DNA of 64,000 bases from Gemmatimonadota bacterium (GTDB taxonomy: Bacteria > Gemmatimonadota > Gemmatimonadetes > Palauibacterales > KS3-K002), in assembly GCA_020344215.1 (NCBI GenBank), contig CP070815.1, positions 3,156,866-3,220,865 of the forward strand, written 5' to 3'. Position numbers and translations under genes: made by a program. Each line of letters starts with the position of its first letter. Within the stretch, counting starts at the first letter, position 1. Below are positions 9,833 through 18,656 of the stretch, in pieces. Below the pieces are notes generated by a model. The model ran no database searches. It saw nothing but the letters and a program-made list of their open reading frames with translations, and was not told the DNA's origin.

Positions 9833-9997
9833 CGCCAGGGAAGCGATCGCTGTATCTCCGCCGCCAGCTCGAAGAACCGCCCGGTCTCCCCTGCCTGTAT
9901 AGACGTTGGGCGAGATACGCAGCGTATTCGGCCCCTGCCTGTTGAACGGGCCGAATACTAGTCTGTGTTCCCGGTACATGTGGTCGAAGGCGCGCGA
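9833..9997 (-). pseudogene. C-terminal fragment of a class V aminotransferase (frameshifted)
   Basis: The minus strand reads SRAFDHMYREHRLV, then NTLRISPNVYT, after which the coding signal moves to another frame and continues ETGRFFELAAEIQRSLP. Together this resembles the last 55 residues of PLP-dependent class V aminotransferases of the isopenicillin-N-epimerase/desulfurase-like group. There is a frameshift near 9885-9898 and no N-terminal part. It lies immediately upstream of korA and cannot be functional. Family identification is from the RISPNVYT pattern and is moderately certain. Confidence 0.5.
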
Positions 9998-10153
9998 TTG
10001 ACAGGGGTCAGAGTCGCTACGAGGAGGCGCTGCCCGACGCCTACATCGGGCCGCAGGGCCTCTCCTGGCTGTATCGCATCGAGCCGCTCTGCCCGGAGGA
10101 CGTCGCCTGGGACGACCATCGGGCGGAAGGCTTAGGGGAAGCGATAGAGAACC
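9998..10153 (+). other. Coding-like scrap of unknown origin
   Basis: From about 10013 the plus strand reads as a well-composed peptide (RYEEALPDAYIGPQGLSW, then EPLCPEDVAWDDHRAE) without a start codon or ribosome-binding site. It abuts the aminotransferase fragment at a GACAGGGGTCAGAGTCG sequence (9999-10015). It may be the residue of another disrupted gene; I do not recognise the family. Confidence 0.3.
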
Positions 10154-10948
10154 TCAGCCGAGGCCGATCAGCAGCGCCGCCAGTACGAAGATGTTGCTGG
10201 CCACCAGCGACCAACCCATGCGGCGCAGATTGCGGGGGTGGACGCCCAGCGCCCCGAACACGAGGGCGACGAGGGCCGTGGGCACGACGGCCACCGCGGC
10301 GCGTGCCGGCAGCTCGGTCTGCCAGGCGAGGACGGCGGCGGCGGCGATGGCGACGGCGCTGAGCAGGGGAGCGAGGTGCGCGGTGCGCCGCTGGGCTCCT
10401 TTCTTCGCCCGGGCGATGATCGCCCGCACCGTTACCGTGCCGAGGGCGAAGACGACGGCCCAGACGACGAAAGCGACGAAGGTCGCGCGAGGGCCGGCGC
10501 CTCCCGCGAGCCCTACCGGGATCATCGTGCTCGAGAGGGCGACCGATACCAGCAGCTCGCCGATCAGGGTCTTCTCCCGACGGCTGATGGCGAGCGGAAC
10601 GAGCAAGCCGCCAAGGGCGAATGGCACGAGTGCCGAGGTCCGCGCGGTCGACGGCGCCAGCCAGAGTCCCGCGACTCCCGCGATCAGGGCGACGGCGAGC
10701 AGTAGCGCGACTCGTCGGCGCGCTCGGTCACCCGACTCGCGTTTCGCACGCCCGCCGCGCCCACCGCTCAGTACCATGACCGGCTCGTGGGCCAGGAAGG
10801 TGGCGGCGATGGCGATGGTCAAGAGGATTGGGGCAGAGCCCGGGTCGCCGAGCGCCAGCGCGGTGACGAGCGGGAAGGCGAGCTGGGCGTAGGCGCCGTG
10901 CTCGCGCGGCAGGAGCGAGGGGCCTCCGCTCAAGCGCGCATCGCTCAC
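10154..10948 (-). CDS. YwiC-like integral membrane protein
   Basis: A 264-residue polytopic membrane protein with about eight hydrophobic segments. The N-terminus [20 protein letters not shown] is the signature of the YwiC-like family, whose molecular function is unknown. Its start codon overlaps the msrA stop by 4 bases (ATGA), so translation is coupled to msrA. The pairing may be incidental. Composition is strongly Ala/Leu/Val, as expected for a membrane protein in a GC-rich genome. Confidence 0.85.
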   Translation of the reverse strand: MSDARLSGGPSLLPREHGAYAQLAFPLVTALALGDPGSAPILLTIAIAATFLAHEPVMVLSGGRGGRAKRESGDRARRRVALLLAVALIAGVAGLWLAPSTARTSALVPFALGGLLVPLAISRREKTLIGELLVSVALSSTMIPVGLAGGAGPRATFVAFVVWAVVFALGTVTVRAIIARAKKGAQRRTAHLAPLLSAVAIAAAAVLAWQTELPARAAVAVVPTALVALVFGALGVHPRNLRRMGWSLVASNIFVLAALLIGLG

Positions 10949-11406
10949 AGCTCCAACCCCCGCCTCTCGTAATAGCGCTGGTGGTAGTCCTCGGCCGGGT
11001 AGAACTCCGACGCCGGCACGATCTCCGTCACGATGGGACGGCTGAAGTGGCCGCTAGCGTCCAGCCTGTCCCTGGACGCCAGCGCCGCGGCCTGTTGCTC
11101 CGTTGTGTGGAAGAAGACGACGGAGCGGTACTGCGACCCAACGTCGGGGCCTTGGCGGTCGGGGGTGGTCGGGTCGTGGATGTTCCAGAACACCTCGAGC
11201 AGCTGCTCGTAGGAGATCGTCGTCGGGTCGAACTCCAGCTGCACGGCCTCGACATGGCCGGTCTGGTCCGAACACACATCCTCGTAGGTTGGGTCTTCGG
11301 CCTGGCCACCGGTGTAGCCCACCAGCGTCGAGAACACACCGTCCAGCTTCCGGAACGCGGCCTCTACTCCCCAAAAGCAGCCCGCTGCGAACGTCGCCTT
11401 CTCCAT
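10945..11406 (-). CDS. msrA: Peptide-methionine (S)-S-oxide reductase
   Basis: A 153-residue MsrA. The start at 11406 ([13 protein letters not shown]) is preferred to the longer in-frame start at 11457 because AGGAACGGG precedes it and it matches the family N-terminus. Catalytic Cys10 lies in GCFWG; the [20 protein letters not shown] and YRSVVFF blocks are present. It reduces methionine-S-sulfoxide in damaged proteins using thioredoxin. No signal peptide, hence cytoplasmic. It has no fused MsrB domain, and no C-terminal recycling cysteine is evident in the last residues. Confidence 0.95.
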   Translation of the reverse strand: MEKATFAAGCFWGVEAAFRKLDGVFSTLVGYTGGQAEDPTYEDVCSDQTGHVEAVQLEFDPTTISYEQLLEVFWNIHDPTTPDRQGPDVGSQYRSVVFFHTTEQQAAALASRDRLDASGHFSRPIVTEIVPASEFYPAEDYHQRYYERRGLEL

Positions 11407-11571
11407 CCCGTTCCTGCACTCCCTGGTTGTCCGGTGAACGCCGAAGTGCCGGCTCACCTATTTGGAACCGTTCAGGGCCGTCATGAGTTCGCGCCATATA
11501 ACCGAGGGGCTCGGCCGGGCGCAAGGCACGCGGTGGGTGGCAGGTGACGTCGTCCGGGCCTCTGCCGGCAC

Positions 11572-12201
11572 CTAGCTACCGAGCGGCACGACGTAGCCGG
11601 CGGAGATGGACCAGGTCCGCGTCTTGACCGAGTCGATCTCGTCGGACTGCTCGCTGATGTCGGTCAGTCCGTAATTGTACCAGATGTCGGCGAGCAGTGA
11701 GCCGGGGCCGAAGTCGAACCCGATGCCGGCGCCGAAGATGATGCCGGAGTCGGCGCCCTTGGTACGCGGGGCCCCCGGCCTGGCATCCTCGCACTTCTCC
11801 GTTTCCCCTTCGAAGGTCACCTCACAGCTCGACTCGAGGCCGAGTACAGGCCCGGAGAAGAAGCGCGGAGAGAGTGGGAGGTTCGGCGCTATGACCGCCA
11901 GAACCGGGATCTCGATGTAAGTCAGCTTGAGGGCGACGCCGCCGTCACCCTCAGCGAAGCCCTTGCGGGAATACCAGACCTCCGTCTGCAGCGCGAACCA
12001 GCTGGAGATGTCCACCGCCCCCAATACCCCGAAGTGGTAGGCGGTCTCGCTGCCGGTGCCCTCGATGAAGAGATCGCCTTCGGCATCGGCGGAGGCGAAG
12101 TTGAGACCGCCGCGCACCCCGAACCGCAGCTGCTGCGCCTGGGCCGGTGCGGCGGTGATGAGAAGGGCCGCCGCGAATGCCAACAACGTGAGTCGCTTCA
12201 T
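11572..12201 (-). CDS. Outer-membrane beta-barrel protein
   Basis: A 209-residue protein. The start at 12201 gives a classic signal peptide (MKRLTLLAFAAALLI, cleavage after AQAQ). The mature part begins QLRFGVRGGLNFAS and shows alternating strands typical of PorT/OmpA-type outer-membrane barrels (DISSWFALQTEVWYSRKG, SLLADIWYNYGLTDI, closing TWSISAGYVVPLGS). One disulfide-capable Cys pair lies in an extracellular-type loop. Probably an eight-stranded barrel; ligand unknown. The longer in-frame start at 12300 would add non-signal sequence. Confidence 0.8.
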   Translation of the reverse strand: MKRLTLLAFAAALLITAAPAQAQQLRFGVRGGLNFASADAEGDLFIEGTGSETAYHFGVLGAVDISSWFALQTEVWYSRKGFAEGDGGVALKLTYIEIPVLAVIAPNLPLSPRFFSGPVLGLESSCEVTFEGETEKCEDARPGAPRTKGADSGIIFGAGIGFDFGPGSLLADIWYNYGLTDISEQSDEIDSVKTRTWSISAGYVVPLGS

Positions 12202-12336
12202 TTGAATCGTAGCTCCATACGTATGGCCACCTCGGCCGGATGTCTGTCGTCCTAGGATCGAGGCGGTGGTCTTAATAAGGGTCGCGCAGTTGGAGCGCAA
12301 CCGGGGCGGCCGCGCACCCGCTCACCCCTGGATGTG

Positions 12337-12362
12337 GCCGGCGGCTCCCGTGCGCCGCCGGC
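12337..12362 (-). terminator. GC-rich hairpin downstream of the chemoreceptor gene
   Basis: GCCGGCGGC, 8-base loop, GCCGCCGGC: a perfect 9-bp stem 120 bases after the chemoreceptor stop codon on the minus strand. It lacks a T run, so it could be a transcript 3'-end stabiliser in place of a canonical intrinsic terminator. Confidence 0.35.
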
Positions 12363-12481
12363 GCCTCGTGCTCCCGCCAGTGCAAACACCTGGGACGGCT
12401 GTATCGCTGGGGATTGGGATTTCCCCACACTCCCTACGAGGCAGCGGGTGAGGAGTTTCGGGAAGGTTGCCGGCTCGAGGG

Positions 12482-14173
12482 TCAGACCTCCCACTCGCCG
12501 ACGATGCGCCGCAGGTCGTTCGCCGCGCCGACGAGCTGGGCCACCGAGGCGCTGATCTCCTGGGTCGTAGCGGACTGCTCCTGCACGGCGGCGCTCACGT
12601 CCTGGCTGCGGGAGGCATGGGAGATCGCCGTCGAGGTCACCGATTCCACGTGCCCGGCCACCTGTTCGAGGAGTGTGCGGCTGCGTTCGACCGTGGCCAG
12701 CGCCTGGTCGGCCGCCTGGGCCACCGTGGCGAGGCCGGCGGAGATCGCGTCGAGTGCGTCCTCGGCGCCGCGCGCGACGCCTTCGACCTGGACGACCTGG
12801 CCCTCGCCTTCCTGCATCTTGAGGAGCGTAGCTCCGACCTGTTCACGGAGCTGGCTGACTACCTCCTCCACCTCGCGCGCCGCGACGTCGGCCTCGGCGG
12901 CCAGCTTGCCCACTTCGTCGGCGACGACGGCGAACCCGCGACCTTCGTGGCCGGCGTGCGCCGCCTCGATCGCCGCATTCAGTGAGAGCAAGTGCGTCTG
13001 CTCGGCGATCGAGGCGATCCGTCGGACAAAGCCGGTGATGTGGTCGGTGGCGTTCTGCAGCCCCTCGAACTCGTGGGCCGAGTCGTGCACGAACTCCTTG
13101 AGCGAGAGCAGCAGCGCCACCGCCTGACGCACCGAGTCCTGGCTCTGCCCTGCCTGCTGTTGGATCGTATGGCTCAGCTCGCGATTCTGGTTGGCGTCCG
13201 TCTCGATCCTTAGCGCTCCCTCCTGCAGCTCGACGACCGCGGCGGCCGTCTCGCTCAAGGCGCCGGCCTGTCTGTCGGCGCCCTCCGATATCTCGGTCAT
13301 CGCCAGCGCGACCTCGTGAGTCGAGGCTGCGACCTGCTCGGAGATCGACGAGAAGTCGGCGGCTGAGGACGAGAGTTGGGAGGCGGTGGAGACGACCTGG
13401 CCGGCGACGTCGGTCATGCTCGAGGCCATCGCGTTGAACGAGAAGCCGAGCTCGGCGAACTCTTTCGGCATGCCCGAGGTACCCACGCGCGTACGTAGGT
13501 GGCCGCCACCGAATCGGCTCGCTGCCGTGACCAACTCGGCCAGCGGGCGATCGATGGAGCGAACCGTCGCCCAGGCGAGTCCGGCGCCAAGCAGCAGAGC
13601 GATCAGCAGGATGCCGAACACGTACCTGGATCGCTCGCTGGCGCGCTGCCGCAGCGCCTCGGTAGAGGCTTCGAGAGCGCGTGCCTGCCGTGCGCCGAGT
13701 ACGGAGATCAGGCCGACGACCTCTGCCGCCTGCGGCTGCAATTCGTCCGCCAGCCGGCGCGCCTCGGTGCGTTGACCTATGTCGTAAAGCGCGTGGGCGC
13801 GGGCGAACTCCACCTCGAGCTGCGTGAGGGCTGCGGTCAGCCCCTCGATCAGGCGGGCGTCCCCAGCGGTGCGATCCTCAAGTTCGCGGTAGCGTTTCGC
13901 CACGTCCTGGGTTCGGCCGGCGAGCTGGCCGAAGCGCTGCTTGTGCTCGCTGTCGCCGGTTGTGAGATACCCTTCGGCGGCGAAGATCAACTCGAGGACG
14001 TCGCGTTGCAGGTTGCTGCCGAGTGCGGCCGCCTGCGCGACCTGCGCCATGCCGGCATCGAACTCCTCGGCTAGCCCGCTCAAGGAGTTGATGCCGATCA
14101 ACCCTGCCGCCAACAGGCCGACCAGCAGTACGAGGAACGCGCCGGCCTGCCGACTTCTTATCGTGTTAATCAC
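12482..14173 (-). CDS. Methyl-accepting chemotaxis protein
   Basis: A 563-residue transducer: TM1 about 11-30, a periplasmic four-helix-type sensor (31-183) with no known ligand pocket, TM2 about 184-204, HAMP 205-258, then the cytoplasmic signalling coiled coil with the conserved hairpin tip [20 protein letters not shown] followed by [15 protein letters not shown]. Its start overlaps the stop of a periplasmic binding protein gene by 4 bases (ATGA), so it is translated directly behind a likely ligand carrier. It ends in GEWEV with no CheR-tether pentapeptide of the NWETF type. CheA and CheW are not in this window. Confidence 0.92.
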   Translation of the reverse strand: MINTIRSRQAGAFLVLLVGLLAAGLIGINSLSGLAEEFDAGMAQVAQAAALGSNLQRDVLELIFAAEGYLTTGDSEHKQRFGQLAGRTQDVAKRYRELEDRTAGDARLIEGLTAALTQLEVEFARAHALYDIGQRTEARRLADELQPQAAEVVGLISVLGARQARALEASTEALRQRASERSRYVFGILLIALLLGAGLAWATVRSIDRPLAELVTAASRFGGGHLRTRVGTSGMPKEFAELGFSFNAMASSMTDVAGQVVSTASQLSSSAADFSSISEQVAASTHEVALAMTEISEGADRQAGALSETAAAVVELQEGALRIETDANQNRELSHTIQQQAGQSQDSVRQAVALLLSLKEFVHDSAHEFEGLQNATDHITGFVRRIASIAEQTHLLSLNAAIEAAHAGHEGRGFAVVADEVGKLAAEADVAAREVEEVVSQLREQVGATLLKMQEGEGQVVQVEGVARGAEDALDAISAGLATVAQAADQALATVERSRTLLEQVAGHVESVTSTAISHASRSQDVSAAVQEQSATTQEISASVAQLVGAANDLRRIVGEWEV

Positions 14174-15312
14174 GAGCCACCTTCTTCGCTCACGAACTCG
14201 ATGCGATCGCCAGAGATACGTCCGACGGCGAAGCTCTTCTCAACCGGGTCCCCGTTCGCGTCGAACGCGATGAGACCGGTGACGCCCCGGAAGGCGTCGC
14301 GCTCGCGACCGACCTGCTCGAGGTAGTCGCGTATCTTCGCCCGCTCGAAGCCGACTTCAGCGACCGCCTGAGCTACCAGCATGACGGCATCGTAGCCCAG
14401 CGCGGCGAAGTGGTCGGGCGGCTCGCCGTACCTGCTGCGGTAAGCGGCGACGAACTCGGCGCCGCCCGTGCCTGGCGCGTCCGGGTGGTAGAGCAGGCCA
14501 ATGTAAGTCCCCTCGTACGCCGAATGTTGGCCGGCGAGCCCGAGGATTCCGTCACCTCCCAGGAAGGGCGCCTCGATCCCCAACTCACGTGCCTGACGGA
14601 TCACCAGCCCGGCGCCGACGTCGGTGCTGCCGATGAAGATGAAATCGGGTTGTGCGTTCCGTATCGCGACGAGGTAGGCCTGGAAGTCCGTGGTCTCTCC
14701 TTCGATGAAGGGGTACTCCCCCACCAGAGCAGCACCGCCGCCTGTGAATGTCCTACCGAACCCGTCACGCAGGCCGCGACCGTAAGGGTCGTTCGCATAT
14801 ATGATCGCTGCGCGGCTCCCCAGCTCACGAAGCGCGAACTCGGCGAGCCCGGCGGCGTTCGCGTCATCGCTAGAGCAGACGCGGAATATCCAGGCGCCGG
14901 CATCGCTGATCTCGGGGCTCGTGGCGACGGGGGACACCGTCGGAAGACCGCGGTTGTAGATCGGAGCGGCGGCGAGCGTGGCGCCCGAATTGACGTGGCC
15001 GACAACGGCTGATACCGAGGCATCGGAATAGAGGCCGTCGGCGACCGTTACGGCCCGCCCGGCATTCGCGCTGTCGCTGAGTGCCACGATCTCCACCCTT
15101 CGCCCCCGGACGCCGCCCGCCGCGTTGAGCTCGTCGCGTGCCAGCTCGGTGCCGCGCAGCGTGTGGGAACCGATGAACTGCTCGAGTGGCCCGGCCACGC
15201 CGAGGCGGAGGGAATCGCCCGAGCCTCCGTCACCGCAGGCGGTCAGGGCGAGGACGATGGCGGCGAGCCCGGCGAAGGACACATGTGTGGGCGTCGGTCG
15301 AAGGCTTGGCAT
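14170..15312 (-). CDS. Branched-chain-amino-acid-type periplasmic binding lipoprotein
   Basis: A 380-residue protein. The start at 15312 gives a lipoprotein signal with LTAC (Cys26). The mature domain is a type-1 periplasmic binding protein (Peripla_BP_6, LivJ-like): [71 protein letters not shown]. Such proteins normally feed LivHMGF transporters, but here the next gene, in a 4-base overlap, is a chemoreceptor and no permease or ATPase is near. I infer a dedicated ligand sensor that presents an amino-acid-like ligand to the receptor. A longer in-frame start (15465) is unlikely because it would bury the signal peptide. Confidence 0.9.
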   Translation of the reverse strand: MPSLRPTPTHVSFAGLAAIVLALTACGDGGSGDSLRLGVAGPLEQFIGSHTLRGTELARDELNAAGGVRGRRVEIVALSDSANAGRAVTVADGLYSDASVSAVVGHVNSGATLAAAPIYNRGLPTVSPVATSPEISDAGAWIFRVCSSDDANAAGLAEFALRELGSRAAIIYANDPYGRGLRDGFGRTFTGGGAALVGEYPFIEGETTDFQAYLVAIRNAQPDFIFIGSTDVGAGLVIRQARELGIEAPFLGGDGILGLAGQHSAYEGTYIGLLYHPDAPGTGGAEFVAAYRSRYGEPPDHFAALGYDAVMLVAQAVAEVGFERAKIRDYLEQVGRERDAFRGVTGLIAFDANGDPVEKSFAVGRISGDRIEFVSEEGGS

Positions 15313-15494
15313 CGGCTTGAAGAGGTATGGGGAGAACGGGTGGGGGAGACGCGGCAACCTATTATAATCACTAGTCTTACACGCCGTCAAGGACAGCCGG
15401 CGGCCGCCGACACACCGGGCGGGCCAACCTCGTAAGGAGAAACGGGGCTCAGACCCCGCGGGCAAGCACTCCGAAGATCCGGCAAGGAGGTAAG

Positions 15495-15671
15495 GTGGGC
15501 ATTTCCGGCGGCCTTTGGGGCCTCGTACTACTGATCGCCGATATCTGGGCGCTCCTCAACATCTGGCAGAGCCGGGAATCGACGGGCGGCAAGATCCTCT
15601 GGACCGTCCTGATCCTAGTGCTCCCGTTCCTCGGCTTCATCGTCTGGCTGCTTTTCGGGCCTAAGAAGTAG
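15495..15671 (+). CDS. Small PLDc_N-type membrane protein
   Basis: A 58-residue protein with a GTG start and a strong ribosome-binding site (AAGGAGG, 15484-15490). It has two hydrophobic helices (GLVLLIADIWALLNIW and ILWTVLILVLPFLGFIVWLL) joined by a short polar turn and ends GPKK. This is the PLDc_N layout: the N-terminal anchor domain of cardiolipin-synthase-like proteins, which also occurs as stand-alone short proteins of unknown function. Its 3' end overlaps the convergent gene at 15661 by 11 bases. Confidence 0.75.
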   Translation: MGISGGLWGLVLLIADIWALLNIWQSRESTGGKILWTVLILVLPFLGFIVWLLFGPKK

Positions 15672-17088
15672 AGGCCTGGACGCTCGCCTCTTCGGGAGTT
15701 CTGGCTATCAGGAAGTAGACGAATAGCAGGCTCGGCCAGCCGTGCAGGGCCAACCGGTGCATCGAGGTGCCCACGTGCCAGGCGAGCTCGTGCGGCGTGA
15801 CGACGTAGACGAAGAAGTAGCCTGTCAGAACGAGGATCAGTGTAAGCGCTGCTGTGGCGATCGCCGGCCGCTCCTCCGCCTCGACCTTCCACCCCAGCGC
15901 CAGCAGATAGCTCGCCAGCACAAAGAGCGCGCCGACGATCCAGCCGCCGAACTCAAGGGTTAGCCGCCCGAAGGCGCTCAGCACGTACCCGTATCTCCTG
16001 GGATCGGTCAACCGCTCGAGCAGATCGGAGAGCGTGAGTGAAGCCAGCAGATCGTTTCCGGGAGCGATACCCCACTTGAAAGCGACGATCACCAGCAAGA
16101 CCGGCGCGAGCCCCAGGCCCATGATCGCCTCGCGGCGTAGTGCCACGCGCCAGCCCCGCAGCCGTCCCACGACGGCCAGGTGGGCGGCGAACAGCGCCAC
16201 CAGGAAGAGCAGCCCCTCGTTCTTCGCCCAGGCGGCTAGGCCGGCGCTGAGTCCGGCCAGCGCGATGAAGCCGGCGCCTCCTTCCCTGACCTTGTCGGCG
16301 AGCGCGAGTGTCACTAGCCCGGCCAGGATGAAGAAAGCGAGCGGGACGTCGGCGTACTGGTTCGCCCCCTGCCAGACGAGGGGGTGACTGCACAGGAGCA
16401 TGATCCCGGCCAGCATCCCCTGCCCCCGGCTGCGAAGCCCGGAGAGCGCCGCCAGCAGCAGGACGGCTGTGGCGAGTACGAACAGCGAGGCCACGAGTAT
16501 CGGGACGACGATCGTGTCGGAACCGATGAGGCTCCAAGCGCGCGCCACGGAGCCGGGCACGAGCAGCGGGTAGTCCGCATGGGTCCAGGTCCCCTGTAGG
16601 TCCGAGAAGGCGTCCTGCCAATGGTCCGCCCCGCGGAAGAGGAATCGGGCGCGCAGATTCCAGATCATCGCGGCGTCCCAACCGCCGTGCGGTGAGGTCG
16701 CCGAGCGAAAGGCGAAGGTGAGGATCGCTATGAGGAGGGACAGGACGAAGCCCGGTATCAGGAGCCAGGATACGTACGCTACACGGGCCGGCTCCCCTCT
16801 ACCCGTAGAGGGAAGTCCAGCCGCCCCTTGCCGTAGCCGGCGGAGCACGAAGCCCACAAGAACGGCGAGCCCCAGGAGCTCGAGTACGAAGTAAGCCTTC
16901 GAGGGACCGAAGCCGACCAGCCAGGCGAAGAACGCTGCGGCGCTGACCCCCAGCCCCAGCCCAGCCCCCAGCGCCAGAATCAGCAGCAGGTCGCTGACCG
17001 GCGGTCGCCTTTGAGGCCAGACCATATAGAGGAACAGAGCGCCGCCGATGACGGGCAGCAGGAGGGCGACGGGCAGCGCGAGCGTCAT
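15661..17088 (-). CDS. Polytopic GT-C-type (ArnT/PMT-like) membrane glycosyltransferase
   Basis: A 475-residue protein with about eleven transmembrane segments. After the second or third segment lies a periplasmic loop reading GGWDAAMIWNLRARFLF and then HADYPLLVPGSVA, the arrangement typical of GT39/GT83-like enzymes, in which an acidic residue of the first loop and the HxDYPLL stretch sit near the lipid-linked sugar. It probably transfers a sugar from a polyprenyl donor to an extracytoplasmic acceptor; donor and acceptor are unknown. Its ATG overlaps the stop of the next upstream gene (17085), implying coupled translation. Confidence 0.7.
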   Translation of the reverse strand: MTLALPVALLLPVIGGALFLYMVWPQRRPPVSDLLLILALGAGLGLGVSAAAFFAWLVGFGPSKAYFVLELLGLAVLVGFVLRRLRQGAAGLPSTGRGEPARVAYVSWLLIPGFVLSLLIAILTFAFRSATSPHGGWDAAMIWNLRARFLFRGADHWQDAFSDLQGTWTHADYPLLVPGSVARAWSLIGSDTIVVPILVASLFVLATAVLLLAALSGLRSRGQGMLAGIMLLCSHPLVWQGANQYADVPLAFFILAGLVTLALADKVREGGAGFIALAGLSAGLAAWAKNEGLLFLVALFAAHLAVVGRLRGWRVALRREAIMGLGLAPVLLVIVAFKWGIAPGNDLLASLTLSDLLERLTDPRRYGYVLSAFGRLTLEFGGWIVGALFVLASYLLALGWKVEAEERPAIATAALTLILVLTGYFFVYVVTPHELAWHVGTSMHRLALHGWPSLLFVYFLIARTPEEASVQASTS

Positions 17089-17522
17089 CGCTGGACACCC
17101 CTGAGCAAGACGACGCCATCACCCAGGTCGCGCAGCACTGTGGTACCCTCGGGCAGTGCCGACTGGGCCGTTCGGAAGTTGCCGACGACGAGCGGTGGAT
17201 CGGCGCCCCGAACGACGATGAGCGGCGCCAGGCTGTACTGTGTGAGGAAGTAGTCCTGCATCGCCTCGAGGCTGGTGAACGAGCCGGCCGCCAGACCGTC
17301 GCTCGCATAGCCGACGACGCCGCGCGCCGGCAGCTGCTCCCGCAATGGCGCGAACCGCGCCTCGTGTCGGCTCGCCCGGTCGGCGGGCACGCTTGGGGAG
17401 CCGGCGCGCGACTCGTGGAAGGTTCCGATCGCCAGACTGAGCGTCTCGGCGGCACCGGCGAGCGCCAGGAACAGGACGGCCGCCAGCGCGGTTCTGACTA
17501 TCGAGCGCCGGTCGAATCTCAT
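17085..17522 (-). CDS. Membrane-anchored extracytoplasmic protein, unknown
   Basis: A 145-residue protein with an N-terminal basic segment and one transmembrane helix (RTALAAVLFLALAGAAETLSL), then an extracytoplasmic domain of about 100 residues (VVGYASDGLAAGSFTSLEAM, YFLTQYSLAPLIVVRG). It overlaps the downstream GT-C-like gene by 4 bases and most likely works with it, as small partner proteins of this shape often accompany GT-C enzymes in the same operon. No domain recognised. Confidence 0.65.
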   Translation of the reverse strand: MRFDRRSIVRTALAAVLFLALAGAAETLSLAIGTFHESRAGSPSVPADRASRHEARFAPLREQLPARGVVGYASDGLAAGSFTSLEAMQDYFLTQYSLAPLIVVRGADPPLVVGNFRTAQSALPEGTTVLRDLGDGVVLLRGVQR

Positions 17523-17697
17523 ACCCCGCCAAGATACCGGGCGACTGTCGTTTGAGCCACGAAGACGCCGGTGGGAACCTACGGCGTCCGGGCCGGCGTT
17601 GGCAGCGGGGCACGTTGGCGTGCTCCGGGACGGATTGACTTACGGCGGGCCGCTGGTCATGCTGGAGCTGTTAAGGCAATCCTCGGGAGGTGCGCCA

Positions 17698-18651
17698 ATG
17701 AGGTATAGACGAAGGCTGTGTGCATTCCCCATCGTCCTGGCTCTGCTGGGCAGTCCGCTCGACGCCTTCGCCCAGTGGGAGAACATCTACCTGCCGGTCG
17801 ACACGATCGAGCGGCTGCTGCGTTACGAGGATTTCGAGATCGCCAGTTTCAGGGACGCGCGCTTCGAGGGAGATAGGACGCAGCACGCAGTGCTGCGGTT
17901 TCCCGGAAAGGTGGCCATGCGGGTCAAGTGGGCGGCGGCGCCGAAGCGCGGTGATTCATTCAACAACCGCCCGCGTTTCGAGCTGGCGGCCTACGAGCTC
18001 CAGAAACTGTTCCTGGACGAGGATGACTACGTCGTGCCGCCGACGGTGGCCCGCGCCATTCCACTGGAGGATTACCCAAGGACGCGATCTGTCGATCCAA
18101 CGTTCGATACCTCCTCCGTGCTGGTTCTGATGCAGTACTGGCTGAGCAACGTCACCCCGGATGGCATCTACGACAGAGATCGACTGAACAGCGATTCGGT
18201 TTACGCGCGGCATTTCGGCAACTTGAACATCCTGACCTACCTGATCAGGCACGCCGATGCGAACTTCGGGAATTTTCTCCTCTCGACCGAGCCCACAAAC
18301 CCGAGGCTCTTCGCGGTGGACAACGGCGTGTCGTTCGGCGACATAAGCGATCGGCCGGACGATTGGCGGAGGCTGCGCACCGATCGTCTGCCGCGCGCTG
18401 CGGTAGAGAGACTCCGGGGCATTACGGAGGAAGACCTGCAGCAGGCGCTGGGCGTGATGATCCAGTACGAGATTCGCGAAGGGCGACTCGTCGAGGTGGA
18501 GCCTACGGAGAACCGTAACCCTGGAAGGGGGGCGCACAAGCAGGATGACGTAGTCCAGATGGGCCTCACGTCTCGCGAGATCAGGGGCGTGTACGGCCGC
18601 CTCGAGGATCTCTTGAGAGACGTCGACAGGGGTAGGATAGAGGTCTTCTAA
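17698..18651 (+). CDS. Secreted kinase-like protein (PI3/4K- or Fam20-like fold)
   Basis: A 317-residue protein from the ATG at 17698, preceded by CGGGAGG; the longer in-frame start (17599) lacks a signal. Residues 1-26 are a signal peptide (LALLGSPLDAFA). Kinase-like hallmarks: possible ATP-binding Lys78 in MRVKWAAAP, a helix with Glu (PRFELAAYELQKLF), a catalytic-loop-like LIRHADANFGNFLL (Asp187, Asn192) and a metal-binding LFAVDNGVSF (Asp208). HxDxNxGN followed by DNG is the pattern of atypical kinases such as PI4K-like and HipA-like proteins. The next gene, 5 bases later, is an exported phosphatase. Substrate unknown; the kinase call is by motif and needs structure support. Confidence 0.65.
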   Translation: MRYRRRLCAFPIVLALLGSPLDAFAQWENIYLPVDTIERLLRYEDFEIASFRDARFEGDRTQHAVLRFPGKVAMRVKWAAAPKRGDSFNNRPRFELAAYELQKLFLDEDDYVVPPTVARAIPLEDYPRTRSVDPTFDTSSVLVLMQYWLSNVTPDGIYDRDRLNSDSVYARHFGNLNILTYLIRHADANFGNFLLSTEPTNPRLFAVDNGVSFGDISDRPDDWRRLRTDRLPRAAVERLRGITEEDLQQALGVMIQYEIREGRLVEVEPTENRNPGRGAHKQDDVVQMGLTSREIRGVYGRLEDLLRDVDRGRIEVF

Positions 18652-18656
18652 ACACG

